A stretch of 64,000 bases of DNA from contig AP024674.1 in NCBI GenBank assembly GCA_025998755.1, positions 1,602,162 through 1,666,161 on the forward strand, read 5' to 3'. The stretch comes from Armatimonadota bacterium (GTDB lineage: Bacteria; Armatimonadota; UBA5829; DSUL01). Within the stretch, counting starts at the first letter, position 1, and each line of letters starts with the position of its first letter. Of this stretch, positions 9,271 through 17,366 are shown piece by piece. The notes beneath the pieces are model-generated. The model saw only the letters and a list, made by a program, of their open reading frames with translations. It made no database searches and was not told the origin of the DNA. The position numbers were made by a program, and so were the translations under genes.

Positions 9271-9600
9271 GACCGAGGAGTTCCACGATACCGCAGCACG
9301 CTCCTGCTGAACATCCTGGAAATTCTGGAACTGCAGGATGGCCGAAGTTTCAGGAACCTTCTGGTCAGCGAAACCGCAGACATCACGCTGTCTCCGGACG
9401 CGTTCCGGCGGCACTGACCGGCTGCGATTGGCCCTAGACGGCTCCCTAATGAAAGCGAAACGACGTATAGGTTTCTGACCAGGACTGCTACAAAATAGTG
9501 AGGTGTAAAGGCAGACCGGATTGGCACCTTCCGCCGGCCTTCTGTTTCCCGGCCGTCAGGGGAGGGAAAGCGGCCCGGAGGCAATAAGAGTCGGCCTGAG
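9271..9600. other. Divergent intergenic region nagA / acetyltransferase-like gene
   Basis: 330 bases between two divergent genes. It may include an N-terminal extension of NagA (open to 9414). A weak minus-strand promoter may be read as TTGTAG, 18 bases, TATACG around 9461-9490. I see no other gene, repeat or strong hairpin. Confidence 0.4.
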
Positions 9601-10332
9601 ATGGGCTCTCCCGTCGCGGCGCGTCTGCAGATTCTCGATGTCTTCCGTGGCAGCGCCATCGTCCTGATGGTGGCCTACCATTTCTGCTTCGATCTGGGTT
9701 ACTTCGGGCACATCCGGGCGGATTTCAACCACGACTGGCGCTGGCTGAGCTTCCGGGCGATCATCCTTTCCAGTTTCCTCCTGACTGCGGGAGCCAGCCT
9801 CGGCATCAGCGCCGCTCGAGGCCTCAACGCTCACCGGTTCTTGAAAGGGCTGGGCCAAGTGGCGGGAGCCGCAGCGCTCGTCTCCCTGGGAAGCTGGCTG
9901 GTGTTCCCGCGGAGCTGGATCTTTTTCGGTGTGCTCCACTGCATCGCTCTGTCCCGCATCATCGGCCTGGCGTTCATCGGCAGGCCGCAGGCCGCGCTAG
10001 GTACGGGGGTGGCGGTCACCATTGCGGGGCACATCTTCCACATACCGGCGCTGGACGCTCCGGCCCTCCGGTGGATCGGTATGATGACGTTCAAGCCCTT
10101 GACGGAAGATTATGTGCCGCTCTTCCCCTGGACCGGCATGTTCCTGACGGGGATGTGGGTTGGAGATCAACTGCTTCGCTCAGAGCCCATGAAGGCACTG
10201 CGGCGGTGGGAGAGCCGTTCGACCGCGGTTCAACTCCTTGCCTGGGCAGGCAAGCGCAGCCTCATCATCTATCTCCTGCATCAGCCGCTGCTTTTCGCCG
10301 TGTTCTATGCGGTAAGGGCGCTGCGCGGCTGA
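9601..10332 (+). CDS. DUF1624 / heparan-alpha-glucosaminide N-acetyltransferase-like membrane protein
   Basis: A 243-residue polytopic membrane protein of the HGSNAT-catalytic (DUF1624) family. The family start RLQILDVFRG is present, followed by AYHFCFDL, whose His matches the conserved catalytic-region His. About seven hydrophobic helices follow, and LLHQPLL stands near the end. Eukaryotic members move acetyl groups across the lysosomal membrane onto glucosamine; bacterial members probably acetylate a glycan. It faces nagA divergently, so a link to amino-sugar or cell-wall sugar metabolism is reasonable but inferred. An in-frame ATG at 9601 is used; its ribosome site is poor. The 3' end nearly meets the nuclease gene (9-base gap). 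Confidence 0.85.
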   Translation: MGSPVAARLQILDVFRGSAIVLMVAYHFCFDLGYFGHIRADFNHDWRWLSFRAIILSSFLLTAGASLGISAARGLNAHRFLKGLGQVAGAAALVSLGSWLVFPRSWIFFGVLHCIALSRIIGLAFIGRPQAALGTGVAVTIAGHIFHIPALDAPALRWIGMMTFKPLTEDYVPLFPWTGMFLTGMWVGDQLLRSEPMKALRRWESRSTAVQLLAWAGKRSLIIYLLHQPLLFAVFYAVRALRG

Positions 10333-10341
10333 GGGAGGTCA

Positions 10342-11343
10342 TCACGCAAAGGGATCGAACTCGTCCTCCTGCGCCGCGGCGTGCGCGGAGGAAGGCGGCG
10401 ATGCAGGCCGGTCATGGCAGATCTCCTGAAAGGGACATCGGGGGCAAAGCTCCGGGCGCCGGGTGACCGGGAAATGCTCGATGCCCAGAGGGATGTTCTC
10501 ATCCACATCCGCCAGTACCGATTTCATCAACTCCCAGGACTCCAGCAGAACCCGCTTCCCGTCCTCAATCCCCTCCTGAGTCACCTCCACCGTTTTCTCC
10601 ACCGGAGAGGGGAACAGGTAGACGAGCCGGACCCGGACGGATTCCGGCTGGAAGCCCCACCGGCTCTCCGCCAGCAATGCATAAAAGCGGACCTGCAGCA
10701 CGTCGGAATCGCGGGGTGATCCGGTCTTCCAGTCGAATACTCGAAGCCTGGACTTTGGCGCATCGGGAGGCGAAGCGTCATAAGCAAGGTCAGGGCGGCC
10801 GTAGGTGGGAATGCCCAGAACATCGACTGTCTCGAAGGAATCGCCGTCCGTGGCCATCCAATTCGCGAGGCGGCCGCGGCGTAGTTCCTCCCACGTGCGG
10901 GACGCGCAGAAGCTCCGGAGACACACCTCCACCCGCTCTTTCCCTCGCGCCACCCTTCCATCGCGGTCGGGCAAGCTGTAATAATCTTCCACCAGACAGG
11001 TCACGCGTTTCGGATCATACTTCCATCGACCAGACTGTGATTCGGCGAGCTTGCGGTCCCACTTGACCAGCGCAGTGGCTACAAGCTCATCCACCCCCAC
11101 CACCAACCGGTTGGAGCGGAAGCGGCGCAGCGCATCCTCGATTCCCTGATGGACCAGTTCGCCGGCCAACTGGTCCGCGGAGGTCATTCGGCTGAGACGA
11201 TAGGCAACCCGGCGCTCCTCCGGCGCCCGCTCATCCCACCCGCCCCACTTCAGGTAATGCTGATAGTAGTATCTGCGGCGGCAGGAGTCGAACGTCCGCA
11301 TCCGCGAGAAGGACCAGGCCAGTTTGTTCTGCAGAGGAGGCAT
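10342..11343 (-). CDS. RecB/Cas4-like PD-(D/E)XK nuclease with probable Fe-S cluster
   Basis: A 333-residue PD-(D/E)XK superfamily nuclease. In order: SFSRMRTFDSCRRRYYY with the first cluster Cys (about residue 21), ELVHQGIEDAL (GxxxHxxxE-type motif), GRPDLAY with the active-site Asp, VFDWKTG (D-x-K), LQVRFYALL (the Q-x3-Y motif), and a C-terminal CxxCxxxxxC. One early Cys plus three late Cys is the arrangement that holds a 4Fe-4S cluster in AddB and Cas4 nucleases. No helicase motif and no Cas1/Cas2 are nearby, so this is a stand-alone nuclease. It lies 50 bases downstream of the DUF763 gene on the same strand and is probably co-transcribed with it. Substrate unknown; a role in DNA end processing or repair is inferred. 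Confidence 0.88.
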   Translation of the reverse strand: MPPLQNKLAWSFSRMRTFDSCRRRYYYQHYLKWGGWDERAPEERRVAYRLSRMTSADQLAGELVHQGIEDALRRFRSNRLVVGVDELVATALVKWDRKLAESQSGRWKYDPKRVTCLVEDYYSLPDRDGRVARGKERVEVCLRSFCASRTWEELRRGRLANWMATDGDSFETVDVLGIPTYGRPDLAYDASPPDAPKSRLRVFDWKTGSPRDSDVLQVRFYALLAESRWGFQPESVRVRLVYLFPSPVEKTVEVTQEGIEDGKRVLLESWELMKSVLADVDENIPLGIEHFPVTRRPELCPRCPFQEICHDRPASPPSSAHAAAQEDEFDPFA

Positions 11344-11393
11344 CAGGTGCGGTTCACTCCAGCCAGCCGGGGATGCTGGACCCGGCGGCCACT

Positions 11394-12482
11394 CTAGACG
11401 CCCTCCGGCCAGAAAGACGCCAGACGTCGCACCGCAGCCAGCTTCTCGCTGCGTCCCATCCCTGACTGCTGTATGGCCCGCTTGAGCAGGGCGACCGTGC
11501 CGTCGTAGAGAGGCCGGTCCACGGGATAGGGAATGCCGTCCTTTCCTCCGTGAGCAAACGAATACACGGCCGGATCCCGCCAGCTCGGAGCGGTTCCATA
11601 AACCAGCTCCGCCACCATCACCAGCGCGCGAAGCGCCTTCGGACCCAGACCCCGAACCTCCAGCACATCCTCGAAGCTCCGGGGAGCCTGTTCATAGGCC
11701 GAGATCAGAACGCGGTCGAATCCGCGGGGACGAATGTCCTCCGGGGCGATCCAGTGCCGGGCAGGCAGATCCAACCGCTGGACCAGCGCGAGTTCACGCG
11801 CTACGGAGGCGGGGCCCTGCGCCAGCAGATCCACCACTGCATCCCTAGCGGATGCGGACTCGGAGGCCACCATGTTCAGCACCCGGCTCGCCTTCTGCTG
11901 CGCAGCGATCCCCGAGTGTGGCTCGTTGACGAAGCCGGGCATCGTTGGCGAATGCCAGTGGTAGCGCCGCGCATAGCGGGCCGCCTCGTTCATCCCCTGC
12001 TGCACCACGGACCATGCTCCGGAACGCGTGAAGAAAAAAGCGTGATGGTAGAGCTGGTACCCGTCCTGCAGGGCGGTGTTGTCCACCTTGGCGGCCAGCC
12101 GGCTGGCGCGCACCAGCGAAGTGGCGTCGACCGGCAGAGCCGCCGCGTCCGCCTGCCGGAGGATCTCCTCCGGAGTCTTGCGGGACGCCGCCCCCTTGCC
12201 TCCGGCGGCAAAGAAGCCCAGATCCACTTCCCGCCCGCGGATGCCCTCCTTCACCGCTCCGCAGGCCGTGGTGGTGACGCCGGAGGAGTGCCAGTCGAAC
12301 CCCAGCACGCATCCGAACGCCTGAAACCAGCGGGGATCGCTGAGCCGCTCCAGCATCTTCTCCGGGCCGTATTCTGCTACAATCAGCTCAGTCATAAGCC
12401 CGGCGAGACGGCACATCCGCGAGAAGAGCCATCGCGGCGCTTTTCCCCCGTGCAAGGGCAGACTGGCGACTCCTGTCCTCAT
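11394..12482 (-). CDS. DUF763 protein with a helix-hairpin-helix motif
   Basis: A 362-residue DUF763 protein, a family of unknown function found mainly in archaea and thermophilic bacteria. The family opening MRTGVASLPLHGGKAP fixes the ATG at 12482; earlier in-frame ATGs at 12494 and 12512 are less likely. A typical helix-hairpin-helix DNA-binding motif is seen around residue 290 (FEDVLEVRGLGPKALRAL). Other conserved-looking parts are GFDWHSSGVTTT and QLYHHAFFF. It heads a two-gene unit with the PD-(D/E)XK nuclease. The motif and the partner suggest a nucleic-acid role, but no activity is established for the family. Confidence 0.88.
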   Translation of the reverse strand: MRTGVASLPLHGGKAPRWLFSRMCRLAGLMTELIVAEYGPEKMLERLSDPRWFQAFGCVLGFDWHSSGVTTTACGAVKEGIRGREVDLGFFAAGGKGAASRKTPEEILRQADAAALPVDATSLVRASRLAAKVDNTALQDGYQLYHHAFFFTRSGAWSVVQQGMNEAARYARRYHWHSPTMPGFVNEPHSGIAAQQKASRVLNMVASESASARDAVVDLLAQGPASVARELALVQRLDLPARHWIAPEDIRPRGFDRVLISAYEQAPRSFEDVLEVRGLGPKALRALVMVAELVYGTAPSWRDPAVYSFAHGGKDGIPYPVDRPLYDGTVALLKRAIQQSGMGRSEKLAAVRRLASFWPEGV

Positions 12483-12531
12483 GCCTGCCGTCATTCTACC
12501 ACGGTCGAGCAACGGACTGGCGCGTCAAACG

Positions 12532-12559
12532 AAAAAGGCCGGCCCTCATGGGGCCGGCC
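12532..12559 (-). terminator. Terminator of the duplicated secreted-protein gene
   Basis: Read on the minus strand, a 9-bp perfect GC stem (12551-12559 with 12537-12545) is followed by five T (12536-12532). It lies 35 bases after the stop of the gene at 12594-13547 and before the DUF763 gene, separating the two units. Confidence 0.88.
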
Positions 12560-12593
12560 GAAAAGCTCATCTGCAGGGGCTGATTGCCAAGGA

Positions 12594-13547
12594 TCAGTCT
12601 GTAACCGCCCGCTCCGTCTTGACGATGATGTCGCCCCGGACGACCGGACCTCCCGCGACATATTCCGGCGGACCCGGCCGGGGATCCGTGCTCAGCAGCT
12701 TCGCGTGGACCTCGAAGAAGTCCGGCGGCGGCGCCACAAGATACCGTGCTCGCGGATCGACATTGTCCTCTACCTTGACCACCACCATGGCGAGGCGGCC
12801 GTTCCAGTAACCCCGGCCAGCCATCTCCGCCTTGTTACCGGCAGCTGCGAACTTCTCCCAGCGGGGGACGAAGATATTGTTGCCGAAAGAGGCGGCATTG
12901 TAAGGCGAGTCGGTGTAGTGCAGCGAGCCGACCGGACCTGCGGGCGTTGTCTCGGCCTTGAACTGGAACACACCCAGCCTGGGCTTGTCCACGATGGGCC
13001 CCGGCAGGGCGATCGCCCCGGCGCCCATCGCCACCGCTCTGGGAGCGGGCTTCGTCCAGACCTTGATGTCGCCGCTGTTCAGACCTCCGGCGGTGTCCTC
13101 ATAGATGACCGTCAGCATGCAGCCGTTCGCCTGGAAGTGCGCCCAGTCACCGGAGGGAGTATCATCCAGGACCTCAACGAACATGCAGGCCGGCTTTCCG
13201 TTGTAGACCGCCTGCGCCCGGATGGTCGCGAAGTTGCCCTTGATCTCCAGCGCTTCGATGCGTGTGGAGAACATGTAGCTCTTCAGCTTCCCGTCCGGCG
13301 TGACCCGGCGGTAGTTCATACCGCCGTACAACAGCCCCCGGAAGTCCGTCACGTTGATGTGGAAGAAGACCGTGTCCGGCTTCGCGATGGTGGAGGCATT
13401 GTCAGCGGGAACGGGATAGCTTCCGAAGCCCCTCACATACGCATCGGGCAGCAGGGCATAGTCCCCGGTGTCCTGAGCGGCTGCAGGCAGAGAAAACGCC
13501 GCAACAGCGACAAGAAGAAGGATACTGCGAACAGTCCACTTGAGCAT
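12594..13547 (-). CDS. Secreted protein of unknown function with an internal duplication
   Basis: A 317-residue exported protein I cannot assign. A signal peptide is clear (positive start, hydrophobic core, AAAQ cleavage site near residue 25). The mature part looks like two copies of one beta-rich domain. Residues ~65-150 run from a R-G-L-L-Y-G strand through 'I..L.IKGN.A.I...A.YNGK' to 'F.VEV.D'; residues ~205-290 run from V-G-S-L-H-Y through 'F.AAGNKAEM.GRGYWNGR' to 'VVVKVEDN'. The second copy is better conserved. The pattern resembles the beta domains found beside COAP and cell-surface modules, but this is only a resemblance. ATG at 13547 with a GGTGGTG-like site; own promoter and own terminator. 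Product probably periplasmic or extracellular. Confidence 0.82.
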   Translation of the reverse strand: MLKWTVRSILLLVAVAAFSLPAAAQDTGDYALLPDAYVRGFGSYPVPADNASTIAKPDTVFFHINVTDFRGLLYGGMNYRRVTPDGKLKSYMFSTRIEALEIKGNFATIRAQAVYNGKPACMFVEVLDDTPSGDWAHFQANGCMLTVIYEDTAGGLNSGDIKVWTKPAPRAVAMGAGAIALPGPIVDKPRLGVFQFKAETTPAGPVGSLHYTDSPYNAASFGNNIFVPRWEKFAAAGNKAEMAGRGYWNGRLAMVVVKVEDNVDPRARYLVAPPPDFFEVHAKLLSTDPRPGPPEYVAGGPVVRGDIIVKTERAVTD

Positions 13548-13581
13548 GGCCCATTCACCACCTTTCGCATCTCAGCGGACG

Positions 13582-13615
13582 CGGGGCACCATTGCCCCGT
13601 ACCCTGGATTATATC
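13582..13615 (-). promoter_or_regulatory. Extended -10 promoter and 5' hairpin of the duplicated secreted-protein gene
   Basis: On the minus strand TGATATAAT (-10 at 13613-13608) forms an extended -10 element with a consensus TATAAT; no good -35 is seen. The transcript would start near 13601 and begin with a 6-bp hairpin, 13594-13599 with 13582-13587, then run 35 nt to the ATG at 13547. Confidence 0.5.
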
Positions 13616-13654
13616 ACTTTCTGCACCCGGGGGATTGAAAATGTCACAGTCCTG

Positions 13655-14563
13655 TCAAGAGAAAGCCTCGCCAAGCGCCGCGACGGCCTCCAGATGCTCA
13701 CTGCGGCACTCCTCAAGAGTGGGCTGCCAGACCGTCTGCAGGAATCCCAGAACACGCCCGGCGTCCAGCCTGTCGCGGCAGAACCGGACCGTCCGCGGAA
13801 AATTGTCCGGAGACTCCCAATTGCTGCCCGTGGGGATCTGATCGTAACCCAGCCTGTCCAGCTCCAGATATGTGCGGACGGGCGTCCTCTCTTCGCTGAA
13901 CTCGGTGGAGTAATACCAGTTGCTCTGGACGATGGTGCGGGGCATCCTGTCACGAAATCGCTCGGGGTTGAACCAGTAATAATCCGACCAGACCCAGGGT
14001 CTGGCCCCGCCCTTTTCCACTTCTGCAGCCAGAAACTCGAGATCCCGCCACCAGAGGTCTCCCTGCCGGATGGTGACGTGCTCGTTGAAACGCTGATTGG
14101 GAAGATCCTCTTCATCCATCCCGAGGTGGAAAAGCGGTGGCCCGTCAAAGAGTTCGATGGTCTCAGCGATGAGATCGGCGCATACCGCGTAGTAGGCGGG
14201 GGTGGAGACGCAGCGGTGGTACTCTCCCAGCCAGGTGTCGTGTGTCGTCGAGAAGTTCAATTTGGGGAGCGCTTCCATTCCCAGGTCACGGATGCGAGCG
14301 ATGGCGTCTTTGAGTTCGTCAACGCTCCAGGCCCCTTCCACGGCGATCTCCGGACGGCGGCGGTATCGGACGCCGTCCCCGAGATCTATCAGGACCGTAC
14401 TGGCTCCTGCGCCGGCCAGCTCGGCGATGATGTCGTCCCAAAGTGGTCGGTCGCACCGTAGATACGGCCGACAACCGATGAAGCGGGACTTGCCTCCCAC
14501 GCCGGGGTCGGCGACATCCGCCCACATGTTGTAGCTCAGGTGGATGAGATACCCTTTGATCAC
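13655..14563 (-). CDS. TIM-barrel protein resembling GH20 hexosaminidases
   Basis: A 302-residue protein likely to be a cytoplasmic TIM barrel. The strongest motif is FHLGMDEEDL (about residue 165), which matches the HxGxDE acid/base motif of family 20 beta-N-acetylhexosaminidases. Aromatic-rich strands such as WVWSDYYWF and IVQSNWYY follow, as in sugar-cleaving barrels. It lacks the GH20 N-terminal domain, and no signal peptide is visible. Homologues are often left as hypothetical proteins. The GTG at 14563 is chosen (GGAG site 12 bases upstream, protein opens VIKGYLIHLSYNMW); an ATG at 14593 would add ten residues. It is divergent from the DUF1080 gene. Substrate unknown. Confidence 0.65.
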   Translation of the reverse strand: MIKGYLIHLSYNMWADVADPGVGGKSRFIGCRPYLRCDRPLWDDIIAELAGAGASTVLIDLGDGVRYRRRPEIAVEGAWSVDELKDAIARIRDLGMEALPKLNFSTTHDTWLGEYHRCVSTPAYYAVCADLIAETIELFDGPPLFHLGMDEEDLPNQRFNEHVTIRQGDLWWRDLEFLAAEVEKGGARPWVWSDYYWFNPERFRDRMPRTIVQSNWYYSTEFSEERTPVRTYLELDRLGYDQIPTGSNWESPDNFPRTVRFCRDRLDAGRVLGFLQTVWQPTLEECRSEHLEAVAALGEAFS

Positions 14564-14805
14564 GTCTGAATGATGCTCCAAGCCGCGGCGCATTGGACAC
14601 CCGGCGTCGGAGTGCTTTTCAACCTGTCAGACGCCCCACCCTGCCCCGTTCGAAAAGAAATGCATGCCACCGCTGCCGGAGCGCAGGTTGTTGCCGCCGG
14701 GAAGAAGAACCCCCAGACGGAAACGACGCCCGGTGCCGGGAGCCTGCGGGCGCGGCCCTCAGGGCTGCTCACCGGGGCCGGCGATTACTCTGACGAGGTG
14801 AGACT

Positions 14806-15429
14806 GTGTCCAAACCACTGTTTACGGGTGACGAAAGCATTCCGGCGGACGCCATCGTACTGTTCGATGGAACCTCTCTGAACGCGTGGCACAAGCGCGG
14901 CTCCGATGAGCCGGCCGGATGGAAGGTGGAGAACGGCTATATGGAGGTCGTCCCGGGGACGGGCGACATCTGTTCGAAGGAGCTGTTCCACGATTGCCAG
15001 GTGCACGTGGAGTTCTGGCTTCCGCTAATGGCCGACTGCACGGGTCAGGCCCGCGCGAACAGCGGCGTCTATCTGCAGGGGCGCTATGAGGTGCAGGTGT
15101 TGGACTCCTACGGGCTGGACAGCCTGGATGACGACTGCGGAGGGATCTACCGCACCGCGGCCCCGATGGTGAACGCCTGCCGCCCGCCCGAGCACTGGCA
15201 GACCTACGACATCTTCTTCCGCGCCCCCCGGTTCAATCACAAGGGAGTGAAAGTGGAGCCGGCGCGCATCTCCGTGCTGCACAACGGAGTATGGATCCAC
15301 CACGACCTGGAGGTGCACGAGCCCACCGGCGGGGAGATTGACCACGAGTTCAGCAAGCCGGGCCCCCTGCTGCTGCAGGACCATGGTAACCTGATCCGCT
15401 ACCGCAACGTCTGGGTCCGCAAACTTTAG
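14806..15429 (+). CDS. DUF1080 (3-keto-disaccharide hydrolase-like) protein
   Basis: A 207-residue single-domain DUF1080 protein with a concanavalin-like jelly roll. Family hallmarks: LFDGTSLNAWHKRG at the N-terminus, ANSGVYLQGRYEVQVLDSYG in the middle, and GPLLLQDHGNLIRYRNVWVR at the C-terminus. Members hydrolyse 3-keto-glycosides or bind sugars. There is no signal peptide here, so it may act in the cytoplasm, unlike many exported relatives. The GTG at 14806 has a GAGGTGA site four bases upstream. A strong stem-loop follows the stop. Divergent from the GH20-like barrel, so the two may form one sugar-degrading cluster. Confidence 0.88.
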   Translation: MSKPLFTGDESIPADAIVLFDGTSLNAWHKRGSDEPAGWKVENGYMEVVPGTGDICSKELFHDCQVHVEFWLPLMADCTGQARANSGVYLQGRYEVQVLDSYGLDSLDDDCGGIYRTAAPMVNACRPPEHWQTYDIFFRAPRFNHKGVKVEPARISVLHNGVWIHHDLEVHEPTGGEIDHEFSKPGPLLLQDHGNLIRYRNVWVRKL

Positions 15430-15453
15430 CGCTCAGACGGGGCAGAAGTCAGA

Positions 15454-15486
15454 GGGGGCCGGCTGCAGCCGGCCCCCGTTTCTTTC
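15454..15486. terminator. Stem-loop terminator between DUF1080 and GNAT genes
   Basis: A perfect 10-bp GC stem (15454-15463 with 15468-15477) and 4-nt loop is followed by GTTTCTTT on the plus strand. It lies between convergent genes and could serve both, but the T-rich tail favours the plus strand. Confidence 0.8.
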
Positions 15487-15496
15487 CTGATCCGCC

Positions 15497-15976
15497 TCAC
15501 GGAGTCACGCAGTCCGGCGCGGAAGCTCCGAACATCTCCTCCATAACTACGTAACCGGTGAGGCTCATCCCAAGCCGCGCGTAAGTGTTCTGCGCGGCCT
15601 CGTTGTGACGCTCGACATACAGGCGCAGACCCACTGCTCCGGCCTCGATGGCCATCCGGCGCACCTCCGAGTGCAGTTGCCGGAAAACCCCGGCGCGGCG
15701 CATCTCAGGAAGCACATAGACGCTCTGGATCCACCAGACGTCTCCGTTGCGCCAGTCGCTCCACTCATGGGTGATCAGCAACTGTCCGCAGGGACGGCCA
15801 TCGGCTTCCGCTACGAAGTATGTCCCTTTTCTGGCATCCTTCAAGACCGCCCGCACTCCGTCCAGAACGGTCTGTCGGTCCAGTGACAGGCCTTCCGTTT
15901 CCCGCGCCAAGATGATGTTGCCCTCCGCCAGAAACTCAGAGTCCTCCAATCGGCCTTCGCGCACTTCGATGTTCAC
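15497..15976 (-). CDS. GNAT-family N-acetyltransferase
   Basis: A 159-residue GCN5-related acetyltransferase. It has the GNAT order: N-terminal strand NIEVREGRLED, the acceptor-side strand YFVAEADGRPCGQLLI, motif A with VYVLPEMRRAGVFRQLH (the R-x-x-G-x-x acetyl-CoA loop reads RRAGVFRQL) and motif B with LYVERHNEAAQNTYARLG. The start is decided by the ribosome site: GGGAGG abuts an ATG at 15982 too closely but stands six bases from the GTG at 15976. A longer open frame to 16117 adds a segment unlike the family. Substrate unknown. It is divergent from sodB. Confidence 0.87.
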   Translation of the reverse strand: MNIEVREGRLEDSEFLAEGNIILARETEGLSLDRQTVLDGVRAVLKDARKGTYFVAEADGRPCGQLLITHEWSDWRNGDVWWIQSVYVLPEMRRAGVFRQLHSEVRRMAIEAGAVGLRLYVERHNEAAQNTYARLGMSLTGYVVMEEMFGASAPDCVTP

Positions 15977-16130
15977 CTGCATCCTCCCGAAGGATACCCA
16001 TCCCGGATTCCGGGAGGTGAGTATAGCACCGCCCAGCGAGAAGCGGCTTCCTGCAAGGCAGAGATGCGCCGGGAAAGGAGTGAGTGACGGCTCTGGAACG
16101 GGTATGATAGATGACACAAAGCGACCGGAC

Positions 16131-16164
16131 GCGAATCGTCGCGATTAAAATGATTACGATTCGC
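16131..16164. promoter_or_regulatory. Inverted repeat upstream of sodB
   Basis: Perfect 9-bp arms GCGAATCGT (16131-16139) and ACGATTCGC (16156-16164) flank an AT-rich 16-base centre containing TAAAAT (16146-16151), a possible -10 box. It lies 58 bases before the sodB start. It could be an operator over the sodB promoter or a leader hairpin. Confidence 0.5.
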
Positions 16165-16221
16165 AATCCGAGGCGCTAAAGCTGATCATCGCAGCAGTCA
16201 ATCAAGAGAGGAGGTCACGCC

Positions 16222-16800
16222 ATGCAGTTCGAACTTCCGGCCCTTCCGTGGAGGAAAGGAGCCCTCGCACCCTACATCTCTGAGGAGACCATCGAGTACC
16301 ACTACGGGAAGCACCACGCCACATATGTTGCGAACCTGAACAGGCTACTGGAGGGCACGCCGCTGGCAGGCCACCCGCTCGAAGAGATCATCCGGGAGTC
16401 TCAGGGACCGCTGTTCAACAACGCGGCACAGGTGTGGAACCATACATTTTACTGGAACAGCATGTCTCCCTCGGGCGGAGGAGCTCCGAAGGGAGCCGTC
16501 GCGGAGGCCATTGAGAAAAGCTTCGGTTCGTTCGAGGAGTTTCGCAAGGCGTTCAGTGACGCCGCAGTGTCGCTTTTCGGCTCTGGCTGGTGCTGGCTGG
16601 TGAAGTCGGGAGACGGGCTGGAGATCGTCACGACCTCCAACGCCGGCACCCCCCTGACGGAAGGCAAGACACCCCTCCTCACGCTGGACGTGTGGGAGCA
16701 CGCCTACTACATCGACTACCGCAACGCGCGGGCGAAGTTTGTGGACGGTTTCTGGGATGTGGTGAACTGGGAGCACGCAGCACGGCAGCTCGCGGGATGA
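16222..16800 (+). CDS. sodB: Superoxide dismutase, Fe type
   Basis: A 192-residue Fe/Mn-family dismutase that converts superoxide to oxygen and hydrogen peroxide. Metal ligands are His27, His74 (NHTFYW), Asp156 and His160 (DVWEHAYY). Gln70 in AAQVWNH and Ala141 in the SNAGTP stretch are the residues typical of iron enzymes; Mn enzymes carry the Gln at the latter region. No signal peptide: cytoplasmic. An AGGAGG site stands a few bases before the ATG. Single gene with an inverted repeat upstream; a 9-bp stem-loop (16837-16845/16857-16865) follows the stop without a T run. Confidence 0.96.
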   Translation: MQFELPALPWRKGALAPYISEETIEYHYGKHHATYVANLNRLLEGTPLAGHPLEEIIRESQGPLFNNAAQVWNHTFYWNSMSPSGGGAPKGAVAEAIEKSFGSFEEFRKAFSDAAVSLFGSGWCWLVKSGDGLEIVTTSNAGTPLTEGKTPLLTLDVWEHAYYIDYRNARAKFVDGFWDVVNWEHAARQLAG

Positions 16801-17299
16801 GTCTGCAAAGCGGCCCGAGGCCGTCGGACCCGCTTCGGAGGTGGCTGCTCCATGCGGCCACCTCCAATGGTGTGAACGTTCTTTCGAGGCTGTCCATCAA
16901 CCTTTCCGGTCCGGTAAAGGCCCACGCCTCCCAGGATGCAACTGTGACAGCGTCGAACTGCTGACCGTGCCGCTCGAAAGAGATTCCCCATTGCAAGGTC
17001 CAGAGCTTCCGTCGCCGCGAAGCTTGTATAGTGGGCAAAGCTCGCGTCGTTGTGGGCAAGCTTGTACGAGATGCGCCGGGCCGCTCGAAACCTCATCTCG
17101 CTGAGTCTGGCTGACCCGGTGGACCAACGCGATCCGCCTCGGGATCATCGGCGCAACCGGACCTACTAACGCCACCAGAGGCTTCTCCGAGGAGGTCTTA
17201 CGACCATTCCTGCTCCAGCCTGAATCTTGCACGCATTCTGCGGGACAAGTGCGGACTGAATCGCTGCCACAAGGATCGCGGAAGCTCTCTTTCCTACAC
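16801..17299. other. Long gap with no clear gene
   Basis: About 500 bases without a supported gene. After the stem-loop at 16837-16865 the minus strand can be read from about 17096 as a protein-like stretch (YKLAHNDASFAHYTSFAATE) that continues in another frame near 16990 (FDAVTVASWEAWAFTGPE). This looks like a decayed, frameshifted gene, but I cannot name a family. Nothing else is recognised. Confidence 0.35.
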
Positions 17300-17329
17300 T
17301 TACCGGACGGCTGCGCGGGCGGCTATAAT
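17300..17329 (+). promoter_or_regulatory. Probable promoter of the ABC importer operon
   Basis: A consensus TATAAT -10 (17324-17329) has a weak -35 TTACCG (17300-17305) at 18-base spacing. It would start transcription about 30 bases before the first permease gene. Confidence 0.5.
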
Positions 17330-17366
17330 CCGCTTCCGGACGAGCGCTCACCGCGCACCCGGAACG

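Noticed and set aside
11550-13841. A 763-codon plus-strand open frame
   Set aside because: It runs antisense across DUF763 and the secreted protein and through a terminator; composition is that of a shadow frame.
14570-14793. Small plus-strand open frames before the DUF1080 gene
   Set aside because: No ribosome site fits and the translations lack any conserved pattern.
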